NCBI GenBank assembly: GCA_002173415.2 | Contig: NHNK02000004.1 | Coordinates: forward strand, 124,001 to 188,000 | Direction of reading: 5' to 3' | Source: Marinomonas agarivorans | GTDB taxonomy: Bacteria > Pseudomonadota > Gammaproteobacteria > Pseudomonadales > Marinomonadaceae | DNA length: 64,000 bases | Shown: positions 1 through 8,791 of the stretch, piece by piece | Layout of the letters: the number at the start of each line of letters is the position of its first letter | How positions within the stretch are numbered: position 1 is the stretch's first letter | The notes under the pieces: model-generated | The model's database searches: none | What the model was told of the DNA's origin: nothing | Seen by the model: the letters and a program-made list of their open reading frames with translations, nothing else | Translations under genes and position numbers: made by a program

Positions 1-1251
1 CGGGTCTAAGTAAAAACGGGCGATATCTGTACCCTGTTTACTTACTGTGAAAAGTTGTGCATCTGGGTGGTAAGTATCAAAGGCTTTTTCCTCTCGTACA
101 TCCACACCAAAGAGTTTATTTGCCACGGTAAATAGGCCGGAAACAACTTTATTCATTGGAAAGTAGGGGCGCAGCTCTTCTTGCGAGATGGCGTATTTAT
201 GCTGGCGCAGTTTTTCTGAATAATAGCCAATATCCCATGCTTCTAGCTGCTCAATGCCAAACGCTTCTTGAGCATACGCCTTCAATTCGGCGAGATCTTG
301 CTCGGCTGCGGGTTTTGACTTGAGGGCAAGATCATCTAAGAAATCCATGACTTGTGCCCCACTGTCTGCCATCTTGGTGGCCACCGACAGTTCCGCAAAG
401 TTATCAAAACCAAGGATTCGGGCTTGTTCATCTCGCAGTTGTAAAATCTCGTCGATTAGCGGCGCATTATCGAACTCATTGGCGTTTGGCCCTTGGTTAG
501 AGGCACGGGTAACGTAGGCGTGGTATATCTCAGCTCGCAGCGCTTGATTATCGGCATAACTCATTACAGGGATGAAAGACGGTGCATCCAATGTAAAGAG
601 CCAACCTTCTTGCTCTTTCGCGGCGGCCATTTGTTTGGCTTGAGCCAAAGCAGAGTCAGGTAATCCTGTTAACAGTGTCTCATCGGTTATTAACTTTTCC
701 CACGCGCGCGTCGCATCCAAGACATTCTCACCGAATTTGCTGCCTAGCTCAGACAGGCGCGTACTGATTTCGCCATAGCGCTGTTTGGCATCGCCTTCTA
801 GCGCCACACCTGATAATTCAAAAGAACGGATATTTTGGCGTAGTGCCTCTTGTTGCGCTTGAGAAAACGATGCATCACTTTGTGCTAGGGTTTTGTAGGC
901 TTGGTATAGTGCTTTATTCTGGCCCAGTTCGGTGCTGTAGGCAGATAATTTTGGTAGACAGGCATTGTAGACATCCCGTAATTCTGGCGTATTTTTTACC
1001 ATATTGAGATGGCTGATAGGCGACCAAAATTGAGCCAGTTCGTCACTCAGTTGTTCCATTGGCAAGGCAAAGTTATCCCATGTCACTGTGTCTGTACTGC
1101 GAGTAAGGGTCTGAATTTTGTCTCGATTTGCTGCCAAAATGGCATCTAGCTGTGCTTCAATGTTGCTGATGTCTAACTGGGAAAACATAGGTAACGACGT
1201 AGCATGCCAAACACCAGATGAAAGAGAGCTAGATGATAGAGACTGAGACAT
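1..1251 (-). CDS. prlC: Oligopeptidase A (M3 metallopeptidase), 5' part, cut by window edge
   Basis: The minus-strand frame is open from the ATG at 1251 to the window edge and gives the first 417 residues. I translated it by hand; it reads as the helical N-terminal half of the cytosolic M3 oligopeptidase A family, which degrades signal peptides and short peptides. Visible stretches include TRSTDTVTWDNFALPMEQL near the start, AKQRYGEISTRLSELGSKF mid-way, and FTVSKQGTDIARFYLDP at the edge, which resembles the region shortly before the zinc site. The catalytic HExxH motif would lie outside the window, so activity cannot be judged. An AAGGAAAT ribosome site lies about 10 nt before the ATG. The gene is divergent from the gamma-carbonic-anhydrase-like gene. 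A related M3 peptidase such as Dcp is a less likely alternative. Confidence 0.88.
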   Translation of the reverse strand, partial: MSQSLSSSSLSSGVWHATSLPMFSQLDISNIEAQLDAILAANRDKIQTLTRSTDTVTWDNFALPMEQLSDELAQFWSPISHLNMVKNTPELRDVYNACLPKLSAYSTELGQNKALYQAYKTLAQSDASFSQAQQEALRQNIRSFELSGVALEGDAKQRYGEISTRLSELGSKFGENVLDATRAWEKLITDETLLTGLPDSALAQAKQMAAAKEQEGWLFTLDAPSFIPVMSYADNQALRAEIYHAYVTRASNQGPNANEFDNAPLIDEILQLRDEQARILGFDNFAELSVATKMADSGAQVMDFLDDLALKSKPAAEQDLAELKAYAQEAFGIEQLEAWDIGYYSEKLRQHKYAISQEELRPYFPMNKVVSGLFTVANKLFGVDVREEKAFDTYHPDAQLFTVSKQGTDIARFYLDP

Positions 1252-1392
1252 AGGTTGGATTTCCTTGTGATTAATCGGTTTTCTTCTTCGTTTGGTTAGT
1301 TTTATTATTAAGTGGGTGGTGATTCTTTGTTTTCAAGCAAGTGAATCTTCTAAAATACGCAAAGCAATATAAACAATGCAAAGGTGACTGTC

Positions 1393-1941
1393 ATGACAAT
1401 TAAAACCTTTCGAGGAATAACACCGACACTAGGGCAAGATGTTTGGGTCGATGATTCTGCCGTGTTAATTGGCGATGTTGTTATCGGGGATGACAGTTCT
1501 GTCTGGCCGCTCGTGTCCATTCGTGGCGATATGCATAGCATACGCATTGGTAAGCGCACCAGTATTCAAGACAACTCCTGTTTACACATTACGCACGCCA
1601 GTGAGTTCAAGCCAGAGGGCCACCCATTAAGTATTGGCGATGATGTGACTGTGGGCCATATGGCCATGCTGCACGGTTGCCAGATAGGGAGTCGAGTGCT
1701 GGTCGGCATGGGGACCACGATTTTAGATGGCGCCATTGTGGAAGACGAAGTCATTATTGGTGCAGGCTCTCTTGTTCCCCCAGGGAAAGTGCTTGAATCC
1801 GGCTTTCTTTACATGGGTTCCCCTGTCAAACAAGTCAGAGCGTTAAAGCAATCTGAGATTGATTATTTCCAATACGCTGGATTGAATTACGTTAAACTCA
1901 AAGACGAGTATTTGGCAGACGCACAGGCAAATGATTGCTAA
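1393..1941 (+). CDS. Gamma-carbonic anhydrase family protein (YrdA-like, left-handed beta helix)
   Basis: A 182-residue hexapeptide-repeat protein of the YrdA/PaaY/CaiE group, cytosolic and trimeric in known members. The repeated (I/V/L)G-x4 pattern runs from about residue 10 to 145. Candidate zinc ligands are visible: His65 or His68 in CLHITH, and His89 and His94 in VGHMAMLHG. A C-terminal helix follows. Length matches E. coli YrdA (184). I prefer the ATG at 1393 over the in-frame GTG at 1384, because AAGG at 1381-1384 then sits about 8 nt upstream. Many members bind metal without proven carbonic anhydrase activity, so the catalytic role is uncertain. Confidence 0.85.
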   Translation: MTIKTFRGITPTLGQDVWVDDSAVLIGDVVIGDDSSVWPLVSIRGDMHSIRIGKRTSIQDNSCLHITHASEFKPEGHPLSIGDDVTVGHMAMLHGCQIGSRVLVGMGTTILDGAIVEDEVIIGAGSLVPPGKVLESGFLYMGSPVKQVRALKQSEIDYFQYAGLNYVKLKDEYLADAQANDC

Positions 1942-2010
1942 TACCTCCTGACGCAAACTATTCAATACCAGATAGTTCAATAAAAAACATTCCAATAGAA
2001 AAATAGCTCT

Positions 2011-2574
2011 ATGACTCAGTACATACATTCCCCTAGACCGATAAACAAATGGCGTTTTTTTCTCTTTGTCACCATCGCTTTGCTGCTTGCTGCAACTGTT
2101 ATGCATCAGGCGTATCAAAAAAATTTTAACAATCAGATATTAAGTGAAAGTGAACAAAGCCAACTACGGGTGCAATTGTTGAGTTTTCCAAGAAATATGG
2201 CAGGGCTTGCGTCTCCTGCGCCATCTGCTCCACTACCTACTCAATTGCTTACTCCATTGTCTGCTCAATTAGATACGCAAACTCAGTGGCGTTTTTTCTA
2301 TGTGCAACCGCCACAATGTGACCCAAGCTGCCAAGCACAAGGAGCGACATTAAAGTCATTCAAAACTGAGGTGTTATTTATTGAGCCAGGACAGCCGCAT
2401 TATGATGAGGTGTGGGCATTAGTGCGGTCACCCAATTACACCGTCCACTTTGATAAAGTGCTCTTAATGAATCCAGCAGGGCAATTTGCTGGCAGTGTGC
2501 TAGCGCCTTATTCTGACGCACAGTTGCAGCAGATAGTACAAGCGTTGGCTGAATCGCAGGTGAAACCACGTTAG
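2011..2574 (+). CDS. Hypothetical single-pass membrane protein with a CxxxC motif, SCO-like
   Basis: A 187-residue protein with one membrane segment near residues 16-35, a Pro/Ser/Thr-rich linker (about 68-90) and a C-terminal domain beginning WRFFYVQPPQCDPSCQAQ. The CxxxC pair (Cys103, Cys107) followed by strands and a closing VLLMNPAGQF segment resembles small thioredoxin-fold proteins linked to cytochrome oxidase copper insertion (SCO/SenC-like). That assignment is inferred from the pattern only; no oxidase genes are nearby. The signal-anchor topology puts the Cys motif in the periplasm. Its stop codon overlaps the convergent HD gene by 4 nt. No strong ribosome site is visible before the ATG. 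Confidence 0.6.
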   Translation: MTQYIHSPRPINKWRFFLFVTIALLLAATVMHQAYQKNFNNQILSESEQSQLRVQLLSFPRNMAGLASPAPSAPLPTQLLTPLSAQLDTQTQWRFFYVQPPQCDPSCQAQGATLKSFKTEVLFIEPGQPHYDEVWALVRSPNYTVHFDKVLLMNPAGQFAGSVLAPYSDAQLQQIVQALAESQVKPR

Positions 2575-3218
2575 CTTGCTTCGATTTCATCCGCCAGTTG
2601 AGTAAGAAAGCTTCTCATAAACATTTCTCGTTTTTCTGCTTCTTGTTGTGCTGCGACAGTATGCAAACTGGTTTTTAGCCTAAAGAGCTTGTTGTAGAAA
2701 TGATCGATGGTAAATTGATTATCATCCGGTTCGTGTGCAAGGCAAAATGGATCTTCTGGGTCATAGAGCGCGCGATTCAATGCGCCACTGACTTGCATAC
2801 AACGCGCAACCCCGATGGCGCCTAGTGCATCCAACCGATCCGCATCTTGAATCACTTTTGCTTCTAACGATTCAGGCGTTACGCCTGCACTGTAACTGTG
2901 GGCGAGAATAGCGTGATGGATAGCCTCAAAAAATCTCTCTGGGTAATCAATCGACGTTAAAAAACCTATCGCTTTATCAGCAGCAAAACGGGAAGCCATT
3001 GCTCGCTCTGGGTGATTTTTAGGGAAAGAAACACAATCATGCAGCCAAGCAGCAGGAACAACAATGGCAAACTCGGCTGACTCTTTTATCGCTAGCTGTT
3101 TAGCGGTTTTCACAACCCGCCGTATATGGCTTATATCATGGGCTGCATCTGTTTGTTGTAAGCCTTGTACAAATTTGGATAAGGCTTGTTCATAGTGTGT
3201 TAGTTCGGTTGTCTGCAT
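2571..3218 (-). CDS. yedJ: HD-domain phosphohydrolase, YedJ-type
   Basis: A 215-residue cytosolic HD-superfamily protein closely resembling E. coli YedJ along its length. Metal-binding features are in order: His in DAAHDISHIRRVV, the His-Asp pair in AAWLHDCV, His residues in AIHHAILAHSYSAG, and the last Asp in IQDADRLDALGAIG. The KNHPERA segment is also typical of this subfamily. Substrates are unknown for the family; nucleotides are likely. The gene is monocistronic, convergent with the membrane protein gene at 2011-2574 and separated by about 125 nt from the anti-sigma gene behind it. Confidence 0.85.
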   Translation of the reverse strand: MQTTELTHYEQALSKFVQGLQQTDAAHDISHIRRVVKTAKQLAIKESAEFAIVVPAAWLHDCVSFPKNHPERAMASRFAADKAIGFLTSIDYPERFFEAIHHAILAHSYSAGVTPESLEAKVIQDADRLDALGAIGVARCMQVSGALNRALYDPEDPFCLAHEPDDNQFTIDHFYNKLFRLKTSLHTVAAQQEAEKREMFMRSFLTQLADEIEAS

Positions 3219-3343
3219 AATAGGTTTACGTTCAACAGCTGTTACGATTAAAACAATAAATATTTTGGAAAACCCTAATGAAGCTCACCTTTCTATGATC
3301 CAGACAAGTATGTAATTGAGGTCGGGCAAGTTGACTAACCCTA

Positions 3344-4120
3344 TTAAGTTTGCTTTTTCGCCCAGTCGGTTAACTGTAAGCAAGGCCCTTCAAAAATAAC
3401 CTGATCACCACGTTTAATCTGTAGAGACTGGCTGTTTTTGATGGCTTGCCACTCTCTACCAGTAAGATGACGACCAATAATGTCTGTCATCGAGCCTAAC
3501 TCTGTAATAGCGCCGCTCTCTCTGGCAACACTGGCCAGTTGCCATGTAGAGGTATCCACTTTATCCAGACCCGATTTCCATTGAATTTGTAATGTCGATT
3601 GCCCTGCCTTATCGCCTTTGTAAGCAGCCAGAACAAAATGGATATTTTCATCTGTTCTTGTATTTGCTGTTGCTTGAGTTTCTGTTGCCGACATCACGGC
3701 TAAATAACCAATTGATTTTGCACTTTTGGTGTCTGGCGCCGACATAAAAGGCAATAAAAGCGCTAACATCAAGACAGCAGTCAATGCCGAGGAGAGACTC
3801 ATGCCTAACCACAAATAAGGTATTTGGTACCAAGGCGTTTTGGCTGTAGGGAAATCCTCCGCTGTCAGCGACTTGCTGTCAGCGAACAATGAGGTTTCTA
3901 TGCTTTTCCATAAATGGGAAGGTGGTTCAATAGCAGGAGTCAACTCATCAAGGTGAGAAAAGTGAGCCTGCCACGCCAAAATCGCTTTATCTAATTCAGG
4001 GTGAGTAAGGCGCAATTGCTGAGTATAACGACGTACTCGTTCTGTTTGTTGGCCTAAAACATAATGGCTGGCTAGGTGGCTTACAATTTGAGGGTGGGAA
4101 TATCTTATTCTTGCAGACAT
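3344..4120 (-). CDS. Membrane-anchored anti-sigma factor (RskA-like)
   Basis: A 258-residue protein: an N-terminal cytosolic helical part (1-100) that would hold the sigma factor, one membrane helix at about 104-126, and a periplasmic C-terminal domain of the anti-sigma-K (RskA) type that ends with a short Trp/Lys-rich tail. There is no HxxxCxxC zinc motif. The start is set at 4120 because AAGGAGGT lies about 6 nt upstream; the longer frame from 4153 adds 11 residues with no ribosome site. The start overlaps the sigma gene by 16 nt, so translation is probably coupled, as is usual for sigma/anti-sigma pairs. Confidence 0.82.
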   Translation of the reverse strand: MSARIRYSHPQIVSHLASHYVLGQQTERVRRYTQQLRLTHPELDKAILAWQAHFSHLDELTPAIEPPSHLWKSIETSLFADSKSLTAEDFPTAKTPWYQIPYLWLGMSLSSALTAVLMLALLLPFMSAPDTKSAKSIGYLAVMSATETQATANTRTDENIHFVLAAYKGDKAGQSTLQIQWKSGLDKVDTSTWQLASVARESGAITELGSMTDIIGRHLTGREWQAIKNSQSLQIKRGDQVIFEGPCLQLTDWAKKQT

Positions 4121-4677
4121 TTTTCTACCTCCTTCAAACCGCGTTTTACCCAAGATTTTAATGTACCGAGTGGTTGCTGCATCTTTTGCGCTAACTCACT
4201 GTGACTGAAGCCATGAAAATAGGCTAAAACTATCGCCTGTCGTGGCTCCTTCCGCAATTTATCTAAGCAAGAGTGTAAGGCATAGCCTGCATCACTGAAG
4301 ATGGTTTGCCCGTCTATTTGTCCACTTACTTGTGCTCCTAACAAGGTGTCCAGTTCAGATTCATCAAATGTATCTATGCTTTCCAACTGCTGTGATGTTC
4401 GCTTATTTTTGCGCAACGCATCTAATGCACAATGACGGGTTAATTGGCAAATCCAAGGCCAAGGGTCACCAGAAGTGGATTGATATTGGGAGCTATTAAG
4501 CCAAATTTTCAGGTAACTTTCCTGCAACACATCGGTTGCCAGATCTGGGTTGTTGAGCATTTTTATCAACAACCCATAAAGCTTGCTACTTGTTTTAGAG
4601 TATAACGCTTCAAAAGCCGCTCGATTACCGAGTTTTATTAAGGCGATATCTTGCTCAAGTGTTGCTTTCCAGTCCAA
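4105..4677 (-). CDS. ECF-family RNA polymerase sigma factor (SigK-like)
   Basis: A 190-residue extracytoplasmic-function sigma factor. Region 2 spans about 25-90 (AFEALYSKTSSKLYGLLIKM, then LATDVLQESYLKIW), with the region 2.4 promoter-reading helix around WICQLTRHCALDALRK. Region 4 spans about 135-185 with the helix-turn-helix FSHSELAQKMQQPLGTLKSW. The C-terminal extension of some ECF groups is absent. It lies 9 nt downstream of the lipoprotein gene and overlaps the anti-sigma gene, so the three form one transcript. It probably drives its own operon from the candidate ECF promoter at 5198-5226. Confidence 0.88.
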   Translation of the reverse strand: MDWKATLEQDIALIKLGNRAAFEALYSKTSSKLYGLLIKMLNNPDLATDVLQESYLKIWLNSSQYQSTSGDPWPWICQLTRHCALDALRKNKRTSQQLESIDTFDESELDTLLGAQVSGQIDGQTIFSDAGYALHSCLDKLRKEPRQAIVLAYFHGFSHSELAQKMQQPLGTLKSWVKRGLKEVEKCLQE

Positions 4678-4686
4678 ATGTTACCC

Positions 4687-5130
4687 TTAATAGTCGTATT
4701 TTCCCTTTGCTTTGCTGGCGGTGCTGTTCTCTTTAGTTACAATGTGCCAAACCCCTTTCACACCGTCACCATTAACGTCACCGCTTTTTGTATCATTGAC
4801 CCAAGTATATAATGGTTTGCCATCATAAGCCCACTGGTATGAACCATCTTTACGTTTAACTTTTGTATACTTTTTAACATTTTTATCGGATTCTTGCGCT
4901 ACTGCTGGTGGCCATAAAGTCGCACAAGAACCGTAACAATTAGAAACACCTTTAGTGTCTTTATCAAACGTATACAGCGTCATTCCTTCTTTGTTTGCCA
5001 ATACAGCGCCTTTATTGGTATCCACCCAAGTAAATGCGGTTTTATGTCCGTGAGCATATGTTGTGCTACAACCTGCCAACACGGCACCAAAAAGAGAAGC
5101 TGCGACGATTTTTTGCACTGTATTTTTCAT
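4687..5130 (-). CDS. Lipoprotein with two 'secreted repeat' motifs (COG4315 family)
   Basis: A 147-residue exported lipoprotein. The lipobox is LAGC with Cys21 as the lipidation site. Two copies of the secreted repeat (PF03640-like) follow: one with MTLYTFDKDTKGVSNCYGSC and ATLWPP, one with GKPLYTWVNDTKSGDVNGDG and VWHIV. A Cys pair in the first copy could form a disulfide. The function of this family is unknown; members often sit beside ECF sigma factors, as here. It is first gene of the operon and probably the main output of that sigma factor. Asp+2 is absent, so outer-membrane sorting is likely. Confidence 0.85.
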   Translation of the reverse strand: MKNTVQKIVAASLFGAVLAGCSTTYAHGHKTAFTWVDTNKGAVLANKEGMTLYTFDKDTKGVSNCYGSCATLWPPAVAQESDKNVKKYTKVKRKDGSYQWAYDGKPLYTWVNDTKSGDVNGDGVKGVWHIVTKENSTASKAKGKYDY

Positions 5131-5197
5131 GTTTTCATTCCTATTATTAATTAACCTTAATTAACTGATTTCTTATATTGAATCAGCTTGCCTAATA

Positions 5198-5226
5198 GAA
5201 ACGTTCTGTAAAGCCTGTTTGGATGC
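5198..5226 (-). promoter_or_regulatory. Candidate ECF sigma promoter of the lipoprotein-sigma-antisigma operon
   Basis: Read on the minus strand: GCATCC (5221-5226), a 17-nt spacer, then CGTTTC (5198-5203). The spacing suits an ECF promoter, and the GCATCC element resembles -35 boxes reported for SigK-like factors. Transcription would start near 5190, about 60 nt before the lipoprotein ATG. The element is seen directly; its use by this sigma factor is inferred. Confidence 0.45.
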
Positions 5227-5383
5227 AGTCATTGTAAAAAAATATCACTTTTAAAAAGTTATTTTAAATATCAAACAGTTAAACTCTTATAATAGGCAAA
5301 AAAAATTAAAACTAACGAGAAAAGCAAAAGACAACTAAAATAGGAGCAGCAAAAAAAGGACCAGCAAAAAAGAGTCATTAAAA

Positions 5384-5848
5384 ATGAATCGGGAAGCACA
5401 AGCGTTTTTAAATAAATATCTCAGTACATTGACACCCGATGAGTTACAAAAATATGCCTCTTTTAGTGCTGATTACTTTTGTGCCGATGAATATAACGCT
5501 AATTTATGCGCTGAGTTAGTAAAGCGTGGCGAAAAGCGAGCCACTTGCAGCCTTGATTATTGGTACAGCCATAAAAGTGAAACTCGACCCACAGTAGGTC
5601 ACCTACAAGTTGTAACAAATTGGTTTGGCAAGCCTATTTGTATTGTTGAGATTACTAAGGTATTAATGCAACAATACTGTAACATTGATGAAGATTTCGC
5701 CATAGAAGAAGGCGAAGGCGATAAAACACTAACTTGGTGGCGTGACGCCCACTGGCAATTCTTTAGCGCGGAATGCAAAGAGCTAGGCATTACTCCAACA
5801 GAAAATATGTTATTGGTATTAGAGCATTTCCAAGTGGTGTACAAATGA
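5384..5848 (+). CDS. ASCH domain protein
   Basis: A 154-residue cytosolic protein with the ASCH (PUA-like) fold. The conserved core reads LVKRGEKRATCSLDYWY, then a glycine-turn strand (VGHLQVVTNWFGKPICIVEI), and finally EGEGDKTLTWWRDAHWQFF, where the acidic and Trp-rich stretch is typical. Related small ASCH enzymes hydrolyse N4-acetylcytidine, but they are shorter and the activity cannot be transferred. Two 15-bp tandem units (5342-5371) lie upstream, and the ribosome site just before the ATG is weak. The chemotaxis gene starts 66 nt downstream on the same strand. Confidence 0.8.
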   Translation: MNREAQAFLNKYLSTLTPDELQKYASFSADYFCADEYNANLCAELVKRGEKRATCSLDYWYSHKSETRPTVGHLQVVTNWFGKPICIVEITKVLMQQYCNIDEDFAIEEGEGDKTLTWWRDAHWQFFSAECKELGITPTENMLLVLEHFQVVYK

Positions 5849-5914
5849 ACACTAAAGAAGACCGAAGGCAAAACGATTTCAGCCAAGGTCTAAATATCAC
5901 ATAGGAGTAAAATC

Positions 5915-7606
5915 GTGTTTCAAACGCTATTTCAATCAGCTTTTTTTAAAAAAGTTCGTTTACCTGCCTTTATTAACAATGCCAGCTTGATGAATAAAAT
6001 CAGAGTTCCTATTCTGTGCTTTTTGTTATTGAGCTTGGGACAGATCAGTATTAACTACTTTTCGTTCACAGATTTCAGTAACGACGTGCGTTATCAAAAT
6101 GACGTGTTGGTAAAAGCATTAAGGCTCACTCTAGATGCCGATAAAGATTTGTATCAGGCAATGGTAAATGAAAGGGCCATTATTACCTTACTAGGACAAG
6201 GTGGTGAAGAAAAAGACATCAAAAAACGTACAAAGAAACGCTTAAAAGACCAGAAGCAAGCCAAGACCCGTTTTGAAGGCGCCATCGAGCTGATGGACGA
6301 TACGCAAAATACCTCCGATTACAATAGTTTTATTGAGCATTACAACAAATGGAAGCAAGCAGGCGATCAGGCTCTAGTACTCGCAAAAGACGGCCAATTT
6401 CGACAAGCGATGCAACTTAGTTTGGCGGCAGATAAGGACTTTTCTATTGCAAGAGAAAGCCTAGACCTAGTAGGAAATCGTTTAATAGAACAAGCAAAAG
6501 AAAGCCGCGAGCGCACTAACACAAAAATTGATGTTACCTTGTTCTTACAACTGGTATTAGCCGGTGTGTTGATCACTTTTATGTTGCTCACTGTATTTAT
6601 TTTACCGCCATTTATTGCCAAGCCAGCACGTTTATTGAGAGACAGTCTCCTTGAATTAACTCAAGGAGAGAGTGACTTAACTCATCGTCTACAGGTCACA
6701 AGTAAAGATGAGCTTGGACAGATTGCTAATGCTTATAATTTAGTGATGGAGAAGTTATATAGCTCAATTAAAAGTGTGGCAGAAACCAGTGAATCACTAA
6801 AGAAAAGCACTGAAGTATTGGAAGAATTTAGTGGCCGAAATAGAGCACTATCTAAAGAGCAACATGAATCCATTACCACTATTGCCGCAGCAGTAGAAGA
6901 AATCAGCACCACAGTAAAAGATGTTGCCGATAATGCAGATGAAGTTGCTACGTCGACAAAAAATATTTCTAACAGCGCACAAGAAGGCAATAAGGTTATT
7001 GAGAATGCAACACGCAAAGCCTCTACCCTTGCCGATAACATGACCAGCTCTGTTGCAGTGGTAAGTAAGTTAGAAGAGGATGCAACGAACATTGCTTCTG
7101 TAATGGCCGTTATCAGTGGCATTGCCGAACAAACCAACCTATTGGCATTAAATGCCGCAATCGAAGCAGCGCGAGCTGGAGAACAAGGCCGAGGTTTTGC
7201 CGTGGTTGCCGATGAAGTTCGCTCTCTTGCTAGCCGCACACAAAGCTCAACCGAAGACATTCAAGCCATGATTAATCGCTTGCAGTCTGGCGTCGCCGAT
7301 GCGGTTGCCAGTATAGAAGCAGGCAACGCCGAAGCAGAAGCCACGGTGGAAGATGTGAAAACCGCACAAGAAGCATTCCACAGTATCTTGCAATCTCTTG
7401 AACTAGTGAATGGCATGAGCCAACAAATTGCGACAGCGACAGAGCAGCAAAGTGAAGGCGTACACGAAATCAGCAAAAACTTAGCGGAAATAGACGAAAA
7501 GTCAGGCCAGACTTCGCAAAATGCCACACAGGTCAATACCGAAGCGAAAATGTCTCGTGAGTGTATGGAAAACCTAACCCTTGTTGTGAAGGGCTTCAAA
7601 CTGTAA
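5915..7606 (+). CDS. Methyl-accepting chemotaxis protein
   Basis: A 563-residue receptor of the inner membrane: TM1 about 28-50, a four-helix-bundle periplasmic sensor (50-205), TM2 about 207-232, a HAMP domain (233-285, [20 protein letters not shown]), then a long coiled-coil signalling domain. The hairpin tip that contacts CheA/CheW reads [20 protein letters not shown] followed by [15 protein letters not shown]. There is no CheR-tethering pentapeptide at the C-terminus. It starts with GTG at 5915, with AGGAG 7 nt upstream. The ligand is unknown. A strong terminator follows. Confidence 0.93.
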   Translation: MFQTLFQSAFFKKVRLPAFINNASLMNKIRVPILCFLLLSLGQISINYFSFTDFSNDVRYQNDVLVKALRLTLDADKDLYQAMVNERAIITLLGQGGEEKDIKKRTKKRLKDQKQAKTRFEGAIELMDDTQNTSDYNSFIEHYNKWKQAGDQALVLAKDGQFRQAMQLSLAADKDFSIARESLDLVGNRLIEQAKESRERTNTKIDVTLFLQLVLAGVLITFMLLTVFILPPFIAKPARLLRDSLLELTQGESDLTHRLQVTSKDELGQIANAYNLVMEKLYSSIKSVAETSESLKKSTEVLEEFSGRNRALSKEQHESITTIAAAVEEISTTVKDVADNADEVATSTKNISNSAQEGNKVIENATRKASTLADNMTSSVAVVSKLEEDATNIASVMAVISGIAEQTNLLALNAAIEAARAGEQGRGFAVVADEVRSLASRTQSSTEDIQAMINRLQSGVADAVASIEAGNAEAEATVEDVKTAQEAFHSILQSLELVNGMSQQIATATEQQSEGVHEISKNLAEIDEKSGQTSQNATQVNTEAKMSRECMENLTLVVKGFKL

Positions 7607-7657
7607 TACCTACAGGATAAATTATTAGACAATTAGCGTCTTATTTTATCCACAGGC

Positions 7658-7701
7658 AAAAAAAACCTCTAAATTCACTTTACGATTTTAGAGGTTTTTT
7701 T
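7658..7701. terminator. Bidirectional intrinsic terminator
   Basis: The stem CCTCTAAA (7666-7673) pairs with TTTAGAGG (7687-7694). A-runs on the left and T-runs on the right extend the stem and give a U-tract in both directions. It serves the chemotaxis gene and the convergent ParB-like gene. Confidence 0.85.
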
Positions 7702-7740
7702 ATAACCACTTTATTTGATTTTATTAGTAAGCCAAACAGC

Positions 7741-8730
7741 TTATTGACATTGCACTGATATACCCTGAGCTTCTAATGCATAACCCAACTTGCCTTTCTT
7801 ATCTCCTTTGCAAAGTAACGCATTAAACTCTTTCTCACTTTTCTTATTCCATTCTTTCTTCTGCGCTAGCCCTTTAGCAGTGTAGCCACTAGAGCCAATC
7901 ATATGATCGGCATCAAGCTCAATAATTGCTTCTGAAATGGCTTTTATTTTGGCTAAATAGGCTTCTGGATTTTTTCTATCTGCTTCGCTAAATGGAATGC
8001 TGTTTCTAAATTCGTTCGCCCAATGGAATTCAAGATAGTTGATTTTAGGGGCTTTTTTCTTATCCCAGCCAATTTTTCGGGCAAAATACATCAAGCCACG
8101 ATAGGGGTCATTCTCTAATGCCACACGGCCAAGGGAGGTTGGCATGGCTTGATAGCTGACTTTGCTACCATTTGGTAAGTAAGGCCAGCTGTTATTATTC
8201 TGCTCTAGTTTTTGCCAAAAGGCGGTCATAGACTCTTCTGTAGACCAATTCTCTTGTACGCGAATATAAACAGGCAGATTGGCACCACCTTCTTTCATAT
8301 CAAAAAAGGTACTAAATGAATGGTGACCATCTGTTAGATACAGTTTGCCATCTGGTCCAACAATAACGGTATTAATGTCTTTTTTTATCGAACCAATATC
8401 GTTTGCACAGGTAAAGCTTTCTGGATCAGCAGGAGTAGAATTACCGCTCCAAGATAAAACCTCTTCCCCTGCACCATATGATTCACACAGGCCTTCATAC
8501 ATTTTCTCAGACTTTTTACTGAAAGCCCCAATTTTATAGTTCACCTGATCGTGGGCAATAACAGGCTGGGTTGGTCTTAATTCCCCAAGTGTTACCCAAT
8601 GCAAAGAATCTTTCTGGAATTTTGATCTATCACCTGAATCAATTGTTATCGCACTAGAATTGGCACTTACTAGCACGACAAGACTGATTGCAATCAGTGA
8701 CAATGGTTTTGCTATCATTTTTTTGGCCAT
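7741..8730 (-). CDS. Exported ParB-like nuclease-fold protein (ParBc_2 type)
   Basis: A 329-residue protein with a signal peptide (hydrophobic core about residues 8-25, probably cut near SSA). The N-terminal part (about 42-170) has the ParB/sulfiredoxin pattern: WVTLGELRPTQPVIAHDQVN, then VGPDGKLYLTDGHHSFSTFF, with Asp134-Gly-His136-His137 as the likely catalytic loop. This matches the 'putative ParB-like nuclease' family PF08857, a group distinct from chromosome-partition ParB and often predicted to be secreted. Three or more Cys residues could form disulfides. No substrate is known. It lies 61 nt downstream of znuB on the same strand and could share that transcript. Confidence 0.75.
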   Translation of the reverse strand: MAKKMIAKPLSLIAISLVVLVSANSSAITIDSGDRSKFQKDSLHWVTLGELRPTQPVIAHDQVNYKIGAFSKKSEKMYEGLCESYGAGEEVLSWSGNSTPADPESFTCANDIGSIKKDINTVIVGPDGKLYLTDGHHSFSTFFDMKEGGANLPVYIRVQENWSTEESMTAFWQKLEQNNNSWPYLPNGSKVSYQAMPTSLGRVALENDPYRGLMYFARKIGWDKKKAPKINYLEFHWANEFRNSIPFSEADRKNPEAYLAKIKAISEAIIELDADHMIGSSGYTAKGLAQKKEWNKKSEKEFNALLCKGDKKGKLGYALEAQGISVQCQ

Positions 8731-8791
8731 TACTACTTTCCTTCTTTTTTACTCGCCAATTTGAAAGTTAATTATTCCATAAATCATTAAT

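Noticed and set aside
2378-2590. Minus-strand frame within the SCO-like gene
   Set aside because: Shadow of the plus-strand gene without ribosome site or family.
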